From assembly GCA_012031455.1 (NCBI GenBank), contig JAAUTM010000056.1:1-7455 (forward strand): DNA of 7,455 nt, given 5' to 3'. The position numbers and the translations under genes were made by a program. The notes under the pieces were generated by a model. That model made no database searches. It saw only the letters and a program-made list of their open reading frames with translations, and was not told the origin of the DNA. Positions 1-6,755 of the stretch are shown here, in pieces; position 1 is the stretch's first letter, and the number at the start of each line of letters is the position of its first letter. This DNA is from Phycisphaerales bacterium (GTDB taxonomy: Bacteria; Planctomycetota; Phycisphaerae; Phycisphaerales; Phycisphaeraceae).

Positions 1-689
1 ATCCCTGCCCGTCCCAGCGTTCATGGTGATAAAGCACGCCGGGGATCAGGTCCTGCATCTGGCGGATGTCCTGCAGAATGCGGGCACCGATTTCCGGGTG
101 TTGCTTGATAAGCGTAAATTCATCGGGCGTGAGCTGGCCGGGTTTGCAAAGCACATGTTCCGGGACACCGATCTTGCCCACATCATGGACCAGGGCCGAA
201 AGGTACACACGCTCCACGGTGTGGGCATCCAGTCCTGCTGCCTGCGCCAGTTGACGCGATAACAAGGCCACTCGCTCGGAGTGACCAAAGGTGTAACGGT
301 CCTTGGCATCAATCGACGCAGTCAATGCGTGCAACGTGCCCATGAACATCGCGGACATGTCCTCGTAAAGCATCAGGTTGTCGAGGAACATGGAAATCGT
401 CGCCGCCAGCGATGAACAGAGCTTGCTGTCAATGCTGCTGATGTGCTGGCCATCGAGCTTGTCCCCGCCAATGAGAATGCCCAGCAATTTATCTTCACGC
501 ACCAGCGACACCACCAGAATTTCCCCGGCCAGGCGTGGCAAATGCTGGATCTGCAGGGAGGCAGTGTCATCGACGATCAGCGGCGGGGAAGTCGGCCCCT
601 GTCGAAGCATCAGCATGGAGCCAATCCGCTTGAGCATCAGGGCATCGCAACCCACCGGGCCAGCGGTGATGACCTGACCCGAAAGTTCG
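1..689 (-). CDS. GAF-HD-GYP signalling protein, HD-GYP phosphodiesterase part (second frame piece, partial)
   Basis: Translated one base back from the previous piece, the minus strand is open from about 689 to the left edge. It first completes the GAF domain (ELSGQVITAGPVGCDAL, then GEILVVSLVREDKLLGILIG). The HD-GYP domain follows: FGHSERVALLSRQLA, the metal-binding pair in LVHDVGKIGVPEHVL, KPGQLTPDEF, the His in KQHPEIGARIL, and HHERWDGQG, where the window ends just before the expected GYP-like Tyr-Pro. HD-GYP enzymes hydrolyse cyclic di-GMP; all metal-ligand His/Asp residues seen so far are present, so activity is plausible, but whether GYP itself is complete cannot be checked. Coupled to the receiver and following a secretin operon, it probably adjusts cyclic-di-GMP levels that govern pilus or secretion activity. 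Confidence 0.93.
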
Positions 690-1389
690 CCCAGCGCTGC
701 TGATCCTCCACCAGTTGGATGGCGATCCACTTGAGACCCACCGTCTGCTGCAAATCTTCGCAGGCTTCGCTAAGGAACTGCATCGGTGGCCGTTCCAGGG
801 TCATGCCCGTGGACAGCTTGTAGAGCAGACTCAATTCTTCATACGATTCACCCAGCTGAGTGCTGAGGGTTTGCAGTTCGTGGTAGCGACGGTCAATTTC
901 GCCCACATCCTGCTGCATCCAGGTGAGCGTGGCTGCCATGCGCTGCACTTCTGTCTGCGAGAAAAGTCGGTCCCGGTTGATCCGTGACAGAGTCACTTCC
1001 CGATCCAGCTGGCACTGACCGCAAAGCAAATGGAATTGATCGCTGAGAAAAAATTCGGGAGAGAGCATCAGCGCGACTGGCATGGATTGCCTTTTACGCT
1101 CACTGTTGGAGCGTCTGCGCCGGATGCTGGGCATGGGTACCAGCCAGAGGCCGGGCCACATCTCCACCGGCAGGCCTTGAACTTCGAGCAGTGCGGGCCA
1201 GGCTTCGCGCAAGGCATGGCGAAATGCCAGTGCTGCGCGCATGGTATTTTCAAACCAGCAACATTCATCCAGTGGCTGGGTGGCTCCATCCACATCCATG
1301 ACAAGGACCGTGATCCCCAGTGCGCGCAGGCGCTGTCGCAGCCGGGCAGGCAGCATGTCGGAAACGGGTTGGAGGTGAAGCTGGGTCAC
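637..1389 (-). CDS. GAF-HD-GYP signalling protein, N-terminal sensor part (first frame piece)
   Basis: This is the first part of a protein that continues past a frame break to the left edge. Residues 1-130 form a domain I cannot assign. It contains LGITVLVMDVDGATQP, ECCWFENTMRAALAFRHALR, a GLWLVPMP strand, a basic loop (RRRRSNSERKR) and a LSPEFFLSDQFHLLCGQCQL segment. Its general shape recalls PocR-like or other small-molecule sensor domains, but this is only an impression. A long helix follows (about 145-195, TWMQQDVGEIDRRYHELQTL then ESYEELSLLYKL), then the start of a GAF domain (LQQTVGLKWIAIQLVED). The conserved reading ends at DQQRW (about residue 233); the remaining codons to TGA 637 are out of frame. 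The start is GTG 1389, with GCAGGA about eight bases upstream and a four-base overlap with the receiver gene. Confidence 0.85.
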   Translation of the reverse strand: MTQLHLQPVSDMLPARLRQRLRALGITVLVMDVDGATQPLDECCWFENTMRAALAFRHALREAWPALLEVQGLPVEMWPGLWLVPMPSIRRRRSNSERKRQSMPVALMLSPEFFLSDQFHLLCGQCQLDREVTLSRINRDRLFSQTEVQRMAATLTWMQQDVGEIDRRYHELQTLSTQLGESYEELSLLYKLSTGMTLERPPMQFLSEACEDLQQTVGLKWIAIQLVEDQQRWANFRVRSSPLARWVAMP

Positions 1390-1793
1390 GCCGGGTTTCC
1401 TGCATCCTCATGAGTAGCTTGGCCAATAAGTTCCTGCACCCGTGCCAAAACTTCACGGGGTGAAAATGGCTTGGACAAGACCCCGGTGATGTTGGTCTGC
1501 TCCAGAGCTTCAGCTGGAAGCGTAAAGCCTCTGGCGGTCAGCATCAGAGCCGGTGTCGCTGCGGTGCTGGCCTGCTCCTTGAGCTTCGAGCACAGTTCCA
1601 GACCGGTCATGTAGGGCATGTGAAAATCGGTGATGATCAGGTCCGGTTGCCGGGCGGTGGCAAGCTCGAAGGCCTCCTCCCCGTCCTCGGCGGTGATGAT
1701 GTCGTAACCGGCATTGCGCAGTTTCAGACTCACCACATGCAGAATGTGAACCTCGTCATCGGCAATCAGGATAAGTGGCTTGCTGCGGTTCAT
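1386..1793 (-). CDS. CheY-like single-domain response regulator
   Basis: This protein of about 135 residues is one receiver domain with no output domain. Visible landmarks are the acidic pair in LILIADDE, the phospho-accepting Asp in LIITDFHMPYMTG, the Thr in LMLTARG and the Lys in VLSKPFSP. It is probably phosphorylated by the kinase encoded just upstream and, lacking DNA-binding or enzymatic parts, would act through protein contacts. Its stop overlaps the GTG start of the HD-GYP gene by four bases (GTGA), so the two are likely translationally coupled and may be partners. The start is ambiguous: ATG 1793 gives the compact MNRSKPLILIADDE start, with AGGGG 12 bases upstream; ATG 1802 is only three bases from AAGGGG; GTG 1823 and ATG 1820 are also in frame but have no well-placed site. 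Confidence 0.94.
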   Translation of the reverse strand: MNRSKPLILIADDEVHILHVVSLKLRNAGYDIITAEDGEEAFELATARQPDLIITDFHMPYMTGLELCSKLKEQASTAATPALMLTARGFTLPAEALEQTNITGVLSKPFSPREVLARVQELIGQATHEDAGNPA

Positions 1794-1847
1794 ATCAGGC
1801 ATTAACCCCTTGTTACCCATCACCCTGCGGCATTGCGCACGGGGACC

Positions 1848-2218
1848 CTAGTATCCGTTGTCGGCCATCGGCAGGCCGAACGTGAATGTACTGCCCTTTC
1901 CGGGCTCACTTGTCACACTTACCTTGCCGCCGTGAACGGTTTCAACGATTTGTTTGACCAGATTCAGACCCAGCCCCGTTCCCTTGGCCATCTTCTTATG
2001 CTCGGCCACACGGTAAAATTTTTGGAACAGATGCGGCAAAGCCTCGGTTGGAATACCCACTCCGGTATCCGTCACCGAAACATGCACCAGCCTGCTGTGG
2101 TCGTCCACATGAACCGACACCGTCACCTTGCCCCCGCTGAAGGTGTATTTCACCGCGTTGCTCATCAGGTTCAGCAGCACCTGCAAAATCATGTCCCGGT
2201 CGGCATAAACCTGGAAAA
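1848..2218 (-). CDS. Sensor histidine kinase, ATP-binding catalytic part (third frame piece)
   Basis: This is the HATPase_c domain that completes the kinase. All ATP-site boxes are visible: the N box LLNLMSNAVKYT, G1 DTGVGIP, F box HLFQKFYR and G2 GTGLGLNLVK, followed by the closing strand GSTFTFGLPM and a short tail DNGY. Its true beginning (FQVYADRDM) lies upstream of ATG 2192 and is reached from the previous piece by a single -1 step at the T4 run, 2218-2215. Because every catalytic element is intact, the rebuilt kinase of about 507 residues should be active if the frame breaks are artefacts. The response-regulator gene begins 25-55 bases further on, which makes it the natural phosphotransfer partner. 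Confidence 0.93.
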
Positions 2219-3080
2219 CAGTGGTGTGGGAACCTCTTCCAGTCTCACCTGCTTGGCACGGGCCTGGGGTGCAATCACATCAACTGCTTCCTTGATGAGT
2301 GCCGGCAGGTTCACCTGCTCACGCTGCACCCGCACCACGCCCGATTCGATCCGGCTGAGGTTCAGAATGTTGTCAATCAGGCGGGACAGACGGGTCGCCT
2401 CGGCCTGAATGATGTTGTAAAACTCCAGTCGCGTTGCCTCGTCGTGAGCTTCGCCATCAATGAGCATTTCCAGATAGGCCTTGATGCTTGAAAGGGGCGT
2501 CCGCAACTCATGCGACACGCTGGACACAAAATCGCTTTTCATCTCCGCCACTTCGCGCTCATGCGTCACATCCCGAAGAATCGTCACCACGCCGCAAGGT
2601 TCGTTGCTGCGCCGCTGTGAACCCCCGGCCACGCACTTGAGTGTGACATCGAACACCGCCTGCCTGCCTTCCATGGGCAGATGATGCTCCACATGTCGGC
2701 GCAAGGCAGTATCCCCACCTTCGCGGGTGTCCTTGATCAATTTGCCCAGCGTCGTGTCATGCACCACCTGATCGACTGGCTGATGCAGCGAAGGCTCAAG
2801 CTCAAAACCCAGAATCCGCGCTGCCGCTTCGTTGGCCAGAGCCAGTTCGTTGAACGGGTCGGTCACCAGCACCGCATCCGCAATCGAATTGAGCACGGTG
2901 TAGGCATGCTCACGCTCGGCATCGATGATCCGCAGTTGTATTTCCAGTTCACGTTTCTGAGCCGAGAGATGCTCCATCTTTTGACGCAGCTTGTCCCAAC
3001 ACCCCCATTGGCGGTGTTCACCCAGCTCATCCAACCCCCGATCCGCCAGTTCTGCAGCACAGGCACGCTGCTGCTTTTGG
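2189..3080 (-). CDS. Sensor histidine kinase, coiled coil, PAS and HisKA part (second frame piece)
   Basis: This is the central part of the same kinase. It opens with a charged coiled coil (AELADRGLDELGEH, then KLRQKMEHLSAQKRELEIQ). A PAS domain follows (from AYTVLNSIADAVLVTDPFNE through AAARILGFELE to VVTILRDVTHERE), then the dimerisation/phosphotransfer domain with DFVSSVSHELRTPLSSIKAY. The His of SHELRTP is the phospho-acceptor (about residue 287 of the rebuilt protein). The helix pair ends with RLSRLIDNILNLSRIESG. Conserved reading stops at VPTPLF, after which this frame runs into TGA at 2189; the correct continuation (QVYADRDMILQ) is one base back. A caller would begin this piece at TTG 3034, but the sequence upstream to about 3080 is clearly coding in the same frame and joins the membrane part. 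Confidence 0.92.
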
Positions 3081-3369
3081 AAATCCCATTGAGCTGAGTG
3101 ATGAGCTGTCCCTTGGCGGACTCCTGCCGGGCGGCATACAAGGCATGCATCAGCCCCACCACGCTGCCCAGTACCAGACAGCCACCGGCAAGTGTCAGAT
3201 AATCATTCAGGGCCATGACGTGGATATTCAGGATCAGACACAGCAGGAATGCTCCCCGCCATGCTGACCAGGCCCCAGTCCCAGACTCAACCATCGGCCC
3301 CACAACACCGGCTGTCTCCTTGAACCCCGGCTTGATCACACTCGCAACGCTGTCCCCGCTTCCGCCCAC
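3081..3369 (-). CDS. Sensor histidine kinase, N-terminal membrane part (first of three frame pieces)
   Basis: This is the opening part of the kinase that continues in two further frames to 1848. It encodes about 35 polar residues and then two closely spaced membrane helices (about 37-55, WRGAFLLCLILNIHVMALN; about 59-77, LTLAGGCLVLGSVVGLMHAL). A basic/amphipathic stretch (YAARQESAKGQLITQLN) leads into the cytoplasm. With only DY or so between the helices there is essentially no periplasmic sensor loop, so sensing would be intramembrane or cytoplasmic. The frame stays open to 2863, but after about 3081 its translation is meaningless and the real protein continues in the -1 frame. The start is uncertain: GTG 3369 is the first good codon in this frame and has a weak ribosome site, whereas ATG 3391, with AGGA nine bases upstream, lies in a different frame. 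Confidence 0.7.
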
Positions 3370-3409
3370 CCGATCCAGCTATCTCTTGCATGGATTCCGT
3401 TCCTGACTA

Positions 3410-4624
3410 TCAAGGCTCAAGGTTTTCCAAGCGTGACAGCAATCGTTTGGCGCTTTCCTGGGAAGGATCCCTGGTCAGGGCGGACTGATAAGCTGCGATG
3501 GCCTGATCCTTTTTCCCTGCCTGTTCCAGAGCCATGCCCTGCAGGACCAGAGCGCGGGCATCTTCGGGTGCCGCCTCGGCTGCGGATGCAAATGCCAGCA
3601 CCGCCGCATCCAATTGACCCATGGCCTGCGCGGAAAGACCGGCCAGCAGATGGGCTTCAAACCTTCGGGGTGACAAGGCCAGACAACGTTGTGCCGCCAG
3701 ATGTGCCCCCGCCGAATCCTTGAGTGCCCAGCAGATTTCACCCAGGCGCAGCCAGTGATCGGATTCCTGCGGCTGCTCGCGGGTGAGCTTGAGGTAAACA
3801 CCTTTGGCCATCGCAGGCCGACCCAGACGCTCGTAACCCAGAGCCAGCAGTCGCTGCAAGTCGGTGCGCTGGGAGTAATCCTTGCGTGAGAGCAATTCTT
3901 CCATGTTCCGGATGCCTTGCTCCACCTGATCGCCAGCGATCTGGGCCGTCGCCAGATTTTCCTTGAGTTGCAGGTTGTCCGATTGCAGGAGCAAAGCCTG
4001 CCCAAACATATCCGCAGCCAAAGCTGGCTGATTGCGCATCAGGTGAATATGCCCCAGGGCCGCCCGCATGGATGCGTTCTGATCAAAATAGGTCAGACGC
4101 GACTCGATCAATTGCTGAGCTTCATCCACCCGACCCAGCTGGATCAGCATCTCCGACTTGGCCAGCAGATAAGCTGCATTGTCACCCGCCAGGTTGGTGG
4201 CACGCTCGTAAGCGATCAGTGCCGCATCAAACTGCTGCCAGCGTTGCAGCACGATGCCCTGGTAGTAATGGGCTTCGGGTATTTTTTCATCGGTGGTGAT
4301 GGCCGTCTGGAGGAATCGGTAGGATTTTTCCAGTTGACCCCGCTCAAGCATGACCCGCCCGGCAAGCAGCAAAGCCGATGGGTTCTCCGGAGCCATGCCC
4401 AGCACATCGAGAATGGTTTTTTCAGCCTGATCCAGATCCCCGGTGTCAAACTGGCGCTGGGCAGTCTGCAACAAAAGCTGGGAACGCAGGTCCTGCCAGC
4501 GCTGGTTGGCGCTGTTGACCGATTCATTGTGCTGCTTGTTCACCGTGCTGCTGGCGCAACCACCCAGGAGGGCAAGTGACAAGCTGAACGTACAGGCAAG
4601 GGCGCAGTATGGACGTACCTTCAT
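3410..4624 (-). CDS. TPR-repeat lipoprotein, candidate secretin pilotin or assembly factor
   Basis: This 404-residue protein begins with a lipoprotein signal peptide: MKVR, a hydrophobic stretch, then LLGGC with the lipidated Cys at residue 23. It should be anchored in a membrane on the periplasmic side, plausibly the outer membrane because Cys is followed by Ala-Ser-Ser rather than Asp. Residues about 50-400 are a near-continuous array of around ten tetratricopeptide repeats, recognisable from units such as FDTGDLDQAEKTILDVLGMA, YQGIVLQRWQQFDAALIAYE and QGMALEQAGKKDQAIAAYQS. TPR lipoproteins of the PilF/PilW type help secretins insert and multimerise. Its position right after the secretin gene supports such a role, but it is longer than PilF (roughly 230-250 residues, about six repeats), and generic TPR scaffolds look alike. 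The start is ATG 4624 with AAGGAG seven bases upstream. The kinase gene follows closely. Confidence 0.9.
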   Translation of the reverse strand: MKVRPYCALACTFSLSLALLGGCASSTVNKQHNESVNSANQRWQDLRSQLLLQTAQRQFDTGDLDQAEKTILDVLGMAPENPSALLLAGRVMLERGQLEKSYRFLQTAITTDEKIPEAHYYQGIVLQRWQQFDAALIAYERATNLAGDNAAYLLAKSEMLIQLGRVDEAQQLIESRLTYFDQNASMRAALGHIHLMRNQPALAADMFGQALLLQSDNLQLKENLATAQIAGDQVEQGIRNMEELLSRKDYSQRTDLQRLLALGYERLGRPAMAKGVYLKLTREQPQESDHWLRLGEICWALKDSAGAHLAAQRCLALSPRRFEAHLLAGLSAQAMGQLDAAVLAFASAAEAAPEDARALVLQGMALEQAGKKDQAIAAYQSALTRDPSQESAKRLLSRLENLEP

Positions 4625-4629
4625 GAGTC

Positions 4630-4650
4630 ATCTCCTTTTCCTTCTCCTCT
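4630..4650 (-). promoter_or_regulatory. Purine-rich ribosome binding region of TPR lipoprotein gene
   Basis: Immediately before ATG 4624 the coding strand is an almost pure A/G stretch ending in AAGGAG, seven bases upstream of the start. It contains further GAGG and AAGG cores, making it the strongest Shine-Dalgarno region in the window and fixing the start of the lipoprotein. Confidence 0.75.
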
Positions 4651-4686
4651 CACAGGTCACGATGCAGGATCACCATGTCAGCCGAT

Positions 4687-4708
4687 CCCTCTCCCAGGGG
4701 GGAAAGGG
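4687..4708 (-). other. GC-rich stem-loop between secretin and TPR lipoprotein genes
   Basis: In the transcript the sequence CCCUUUCCC is followed by a four-base loop (CCCU) and GGGAGAGGG. These form nine consecutive pairs, one of them a G-U wobble. The hairpin starts 19 bases after the secretin stop and lies about 60 bases before the lipoprotein start. It is not followed by a U-tract (next bases AUCGGC), so it does not look like a full intrinsic terminator. A role in transcript processing, stabilising the upstream secretin message, or partial attenuation is an inference. Confidence 0.6.
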
Positions 4709-4726
4709 GGCCGAGCAGTTGTCATA

Positions 4727-6679
4727 TCAAGGCAGTTCCAGCGGAGCCTGAGCTTCGGTCATGGATTGTGCCGCCGGTTCGGTGTCCGTAGCCATGTCGG
4801 TGTTCGCCGCCGCATCGCTGACAGCCGTATCACTCACTTGAGCATCCGTGGCAGCAGCTTCGCTCACGGCAGCGTCGCTTGTCACCGGGGCCGCACCCAT
4901 GGTTTTGCCATCCATGGTTTCATCGCCAGCTTTTTCCCGGATCAAGTCACGGATGGTGTCTTCAAGCACACTGTCGTAGGGAGACAGCACGCGCTCCTGG
5001 TTGATTGTTTCGACCAGGCGACGAGCTTCGACATACGTGGGGTCCAGCGACAAAGCCATGTTCGCGCTGTGCAGAGCCTTGTCCTGGTCGCCGTTTTCCA
5101 TCGCATCCAAGGCGTTTTTCATGTGCGAATTGGTGAGCTTGGTCCGGGCCCAGGGCAGCAGCCCTTCACGTGCGCCGGTGCGTGCCAATTCCACGTTGTC
5201 CTTCATGCGATCCCCGGCTGCATAAATGGCCTGATCCTTCATCACCGTCGGGGTGATCAGGAAGATATATTCCTCACGCACGGTCCCGTCACTGGTTCCC
5301 TTGAAAGCATTGCCCAGGATGGGAATATCGCCCACCACCGGCACCTGCTTGCGTGTCACCGTGGTTCTTTCCTTGAACAACCCGCCCAGAATCACGGTTT
5401 GTCCCGAACGCACGATCACGTTGGTGGTCAGTTCCTGCGTTGTCTCCTCAGGCACAATAAATGTGCCCTTGGTCACAACTTCGCCCTCGGAAATCTTGGG
5501 CTGAATTTCCATGCGGACCATTTCATCCTCACTGATGAACGGCCGAATGCTCAGCTGATTACCAAATTCCAGGAACTCGACGGTCTGGGTGGTCGTGGTC
5601 TCGGATTGCGTGGTGCTGATGTAGCCGTCCTTGCCACCGATCAGAATGCTGGCCTTTTGACGATTGAGCACCAGCAGTTTGGGATTGGCAAGAATGGTGG
5701 TGTCGATCACCTTGTCGAGAGCTTCGATGAATGCTGCGATGTTTTCCGAAAGAATACCGACACGGAAACTCGTATCCTTGGCGATGATGTTGCTCCATTC
5801 CACACCGGTACCCGATCCGCCCACGGTACCGAAGGTTGGCGTGCTGCCACCGGCCCCGAAAATCTGTCCGACCCCTGCGCCATAGTTGCCGAAGGGGAAG
5901 TCCGCCAGAATCGAAAGATTCACACCAAAGGCATTGTCCTCTTCGAGCTTGGCACTGAGCACGGAAGCTTCAATGAGCACCTGCTTGGGCCGGACATCCA
6001 ATTGCTTGATGAGGTTGGCAATCTCTTCCTGATTTTCTTCGTAATCAGTAATCACCACGGTGTCGGTGAAGGCGTAGCTGTTGGCTCCGCCGTCGGACAT
6101 GGAGGTTTGGAAACCGGGGGTGGCCGCCGTGCTGAACTGAATCTTGCCAGCGGGCGAAAGCAGCGGCGAGGCAAAGGTGTTGGCATCCGCAGCGGTGAGG
6201 TAATTCAGCCGGTACAACCGCATCACCGTCTTGCGTTCAGCTTCCTTGATGCGTTTGAGATCATCCTGCGTGTAAACGTAAATAAAGTTGCCTTTTTCAA
6301 GGTAACCCAGTCCATTGGCGTGCAGCAATGCATCCAGCGCCTGATAAAAATCCACGCTGTAAAGGTCTGCCGTGACCGTCCCGGTGACGCCCTTGTTCAC
6401 AATGATGTTGCGCTGGCTCTGAATCGAGAGCAGTTGGAGGATTTTGGTCAGGTCCTGATCCTTGACATGCAGATCGATCTGCCCGAACGAGCCGACCTTC
6501 ACGCCTTTGTCCAGATCATCGGGGACATCCGCCCCGTTGGACATGGGCATGGGCGCGGTTGCCCTTGTTGCCGGGCTTGCCGAGCCATCCTCGGGTGCCG
6601 CGATTGCCCACGTGCTATAAACGCTACCGATGGAGCAAAAAAAAACTGTGGCTGACACTTGGGTAATACGCTTGCTCAT
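4727..6679 (-). CDS. Outer-membrane secretin of the GspD/PilQ class with C-terminal TPR and acidic tail
   Basis: This 650-residue protein forms the outer-membrane channel for a type IV pilus or type II secretion system. It has a signal peptide (MSKR, hydrophobic stretch, cleavage near AIAA at 25-28), an N0/STN-like domain (about 63-137, containing IDLHVKDQDLTKILQLLS and ANGLGYLEKGNFIYVYT), one Secretin_N repeat (about 150-230, ending VVITDYEENQEEIANLIKQL), and the secretin beta-domain (about 232-480) with the hallmark VPVVGDIPILGNAFK at 447-460 and EEYIFLITPTV. A poorly conserved Gly-rich segment (262-292) sits in the beta-domain. Downstream are a single TPR-like hairpin (about 518-560) and a tail rich in Ala, Asp, Ser and Thr (about 596-650). 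I chose ATG 6679 because AGGAG lies nine bases upstream and the signal peptide begins there; an in-frame TTG at 6721 is unlikely. A run of nine T lies inside the signal-peptide codons. Confidence 0.95.
   Translation of the reverse strand: MSKRITQVSATVFFCSIGSVYSTWAIAAPEDGSASPATRATAPMPMSNGADVPDDLDKGVKVGSFGQIDLHVKDQDLTKILQLLSIQSQRNIIVNKGVTGTVTADLYSVDFYQALDALLHANGLGYLEKGNFIYVYTQDDLKRIKEAERKTVMRLYRLNYLTAADANTFASPLLSPAGKIQFSTAATPGFQTSMSDGGANSYAFTDTVVITDYEENQEEIANLIKQLDVRPKQVLIEASVLSAKLEEDNAFGVNLSILADFPFGNYGAGVGQIFGAGGSTPTFGTVGGSGTGVEWSNIIAKDTSFRVGILSENIAAFIEALDKVIDTTILANPKLLVLNRQKASILIGGKDGYISTTQSETTTTQTVEFLEFGNQLSIRPFISEDEMVRMEIQPKISEGEVVTKGTFIVPEETTQELTTNVIVRSGQTVILGGLFKERTTVTRKQVPVVGDIPILGNAFKGTSDGTVREEYIFLITPTVMKDQAIYAAGDRMKDNVELARTGAREGLLPWARTKLTNSHMKNALDAMENGDQDKALHSANMALSLDPTYVEARRLVETINQERVLSPYDSVLEDTIRDLIREKAGDETMDGKTMGAAPVTSDAAVSEAAATDAQVSDTAVSDAAANTDMATDTEPAAQSMTEAQAPLELP
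4897..4920 (-). repeat. Short direct repeat in secretin tail coding sequence
   Basis: The plus-strand nonamer CCATGGTTT occurs at 4897-4905 and 4912-4920, 15 bases apart. It encodes the paired TM-G motifs of ETMDGKTMG at the start of the Ala/Asp/Ser/Thr tail. It is in frame and is probably a trace of local codon-unit duplication of the kind that expands low-complexity tails. Confidence 0.5.
6637..6645 (-). repeat. T9 homopolymer within secretin signal-peptide codons
   Basis: The plus strand carries nine consecutive A, read as T9 in the coding strand across GTT TTT TTT TGC (residues Val-Phe-Phe-Cys, about 12-15). It is the longest single-base run I see in the window. A one-base gain gives a TAG stop within about six codons, and a one-base loss gives a TGA before the N0 domain, so any slippage would abolish the secretin. 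Confidence 0.9.
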
Positions 6680-6755
6680 GTTGCTATACTCCTGCCCCAT
6701 TTCCAGGGGGTGAACCTCCAAAGTTGCGGGAGGACCAATAAGTACGATTCAATGT

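Noticed and set aside
1270..1330. DVDG in the HD-GYP protein N-terminus as a HAD phosphatase motif I.
   Set aside because: The surrounding residues lack the DxDGT/V pattern with later HAD motifs, so the match is probably chance.
2213..2220. Programmed -1 ribosomal frameshifting in the kinase.
   Set aside because: The heptamer in the incoming frame is not of X XXY YYZ type and I see no obvious downstream stem; a missing T is simpler.
2863..3080. The end of the membrane-part frame read beyond the kinase frame break.
   Set aside because: The translation (Ser, Trp and Arg-rich, no motif) is out of frame with the coiled coil and PAS domain encoded there.
3917..4579. A 220-codon plus-strand frame antisense to the TPR lipoprotein.
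   Set aside because: No domain, no plausible start signal, and fully covered by a minus-strand TPR array with consistent repeat spacing.
4687..4708. Intrinsic terminator between secretin and lipoprotein.
   Set aside because: The stem is strong, but the bases after it in the transcript are AUCGGC, with no U-run.
4766..6655. A 629-codon open frame on the plus strand, antisense to almost the whole secretin gene.
   Set aside because: It is a codon-bias shadow: the composition is rich in His, Arg and Gly with no recognisable domain, and the minus strand encodes an unmistakable secretin with signal peptide and ribosome site.
6680..6755. Promoter or operator in the gap before the secretin.
   Set aside because: No convincing -35/-10 pair or strong palindrome; only a five-pair CCTCC/GGAGG with a nine-base loop, and the gene fits as part of the upstream operon.
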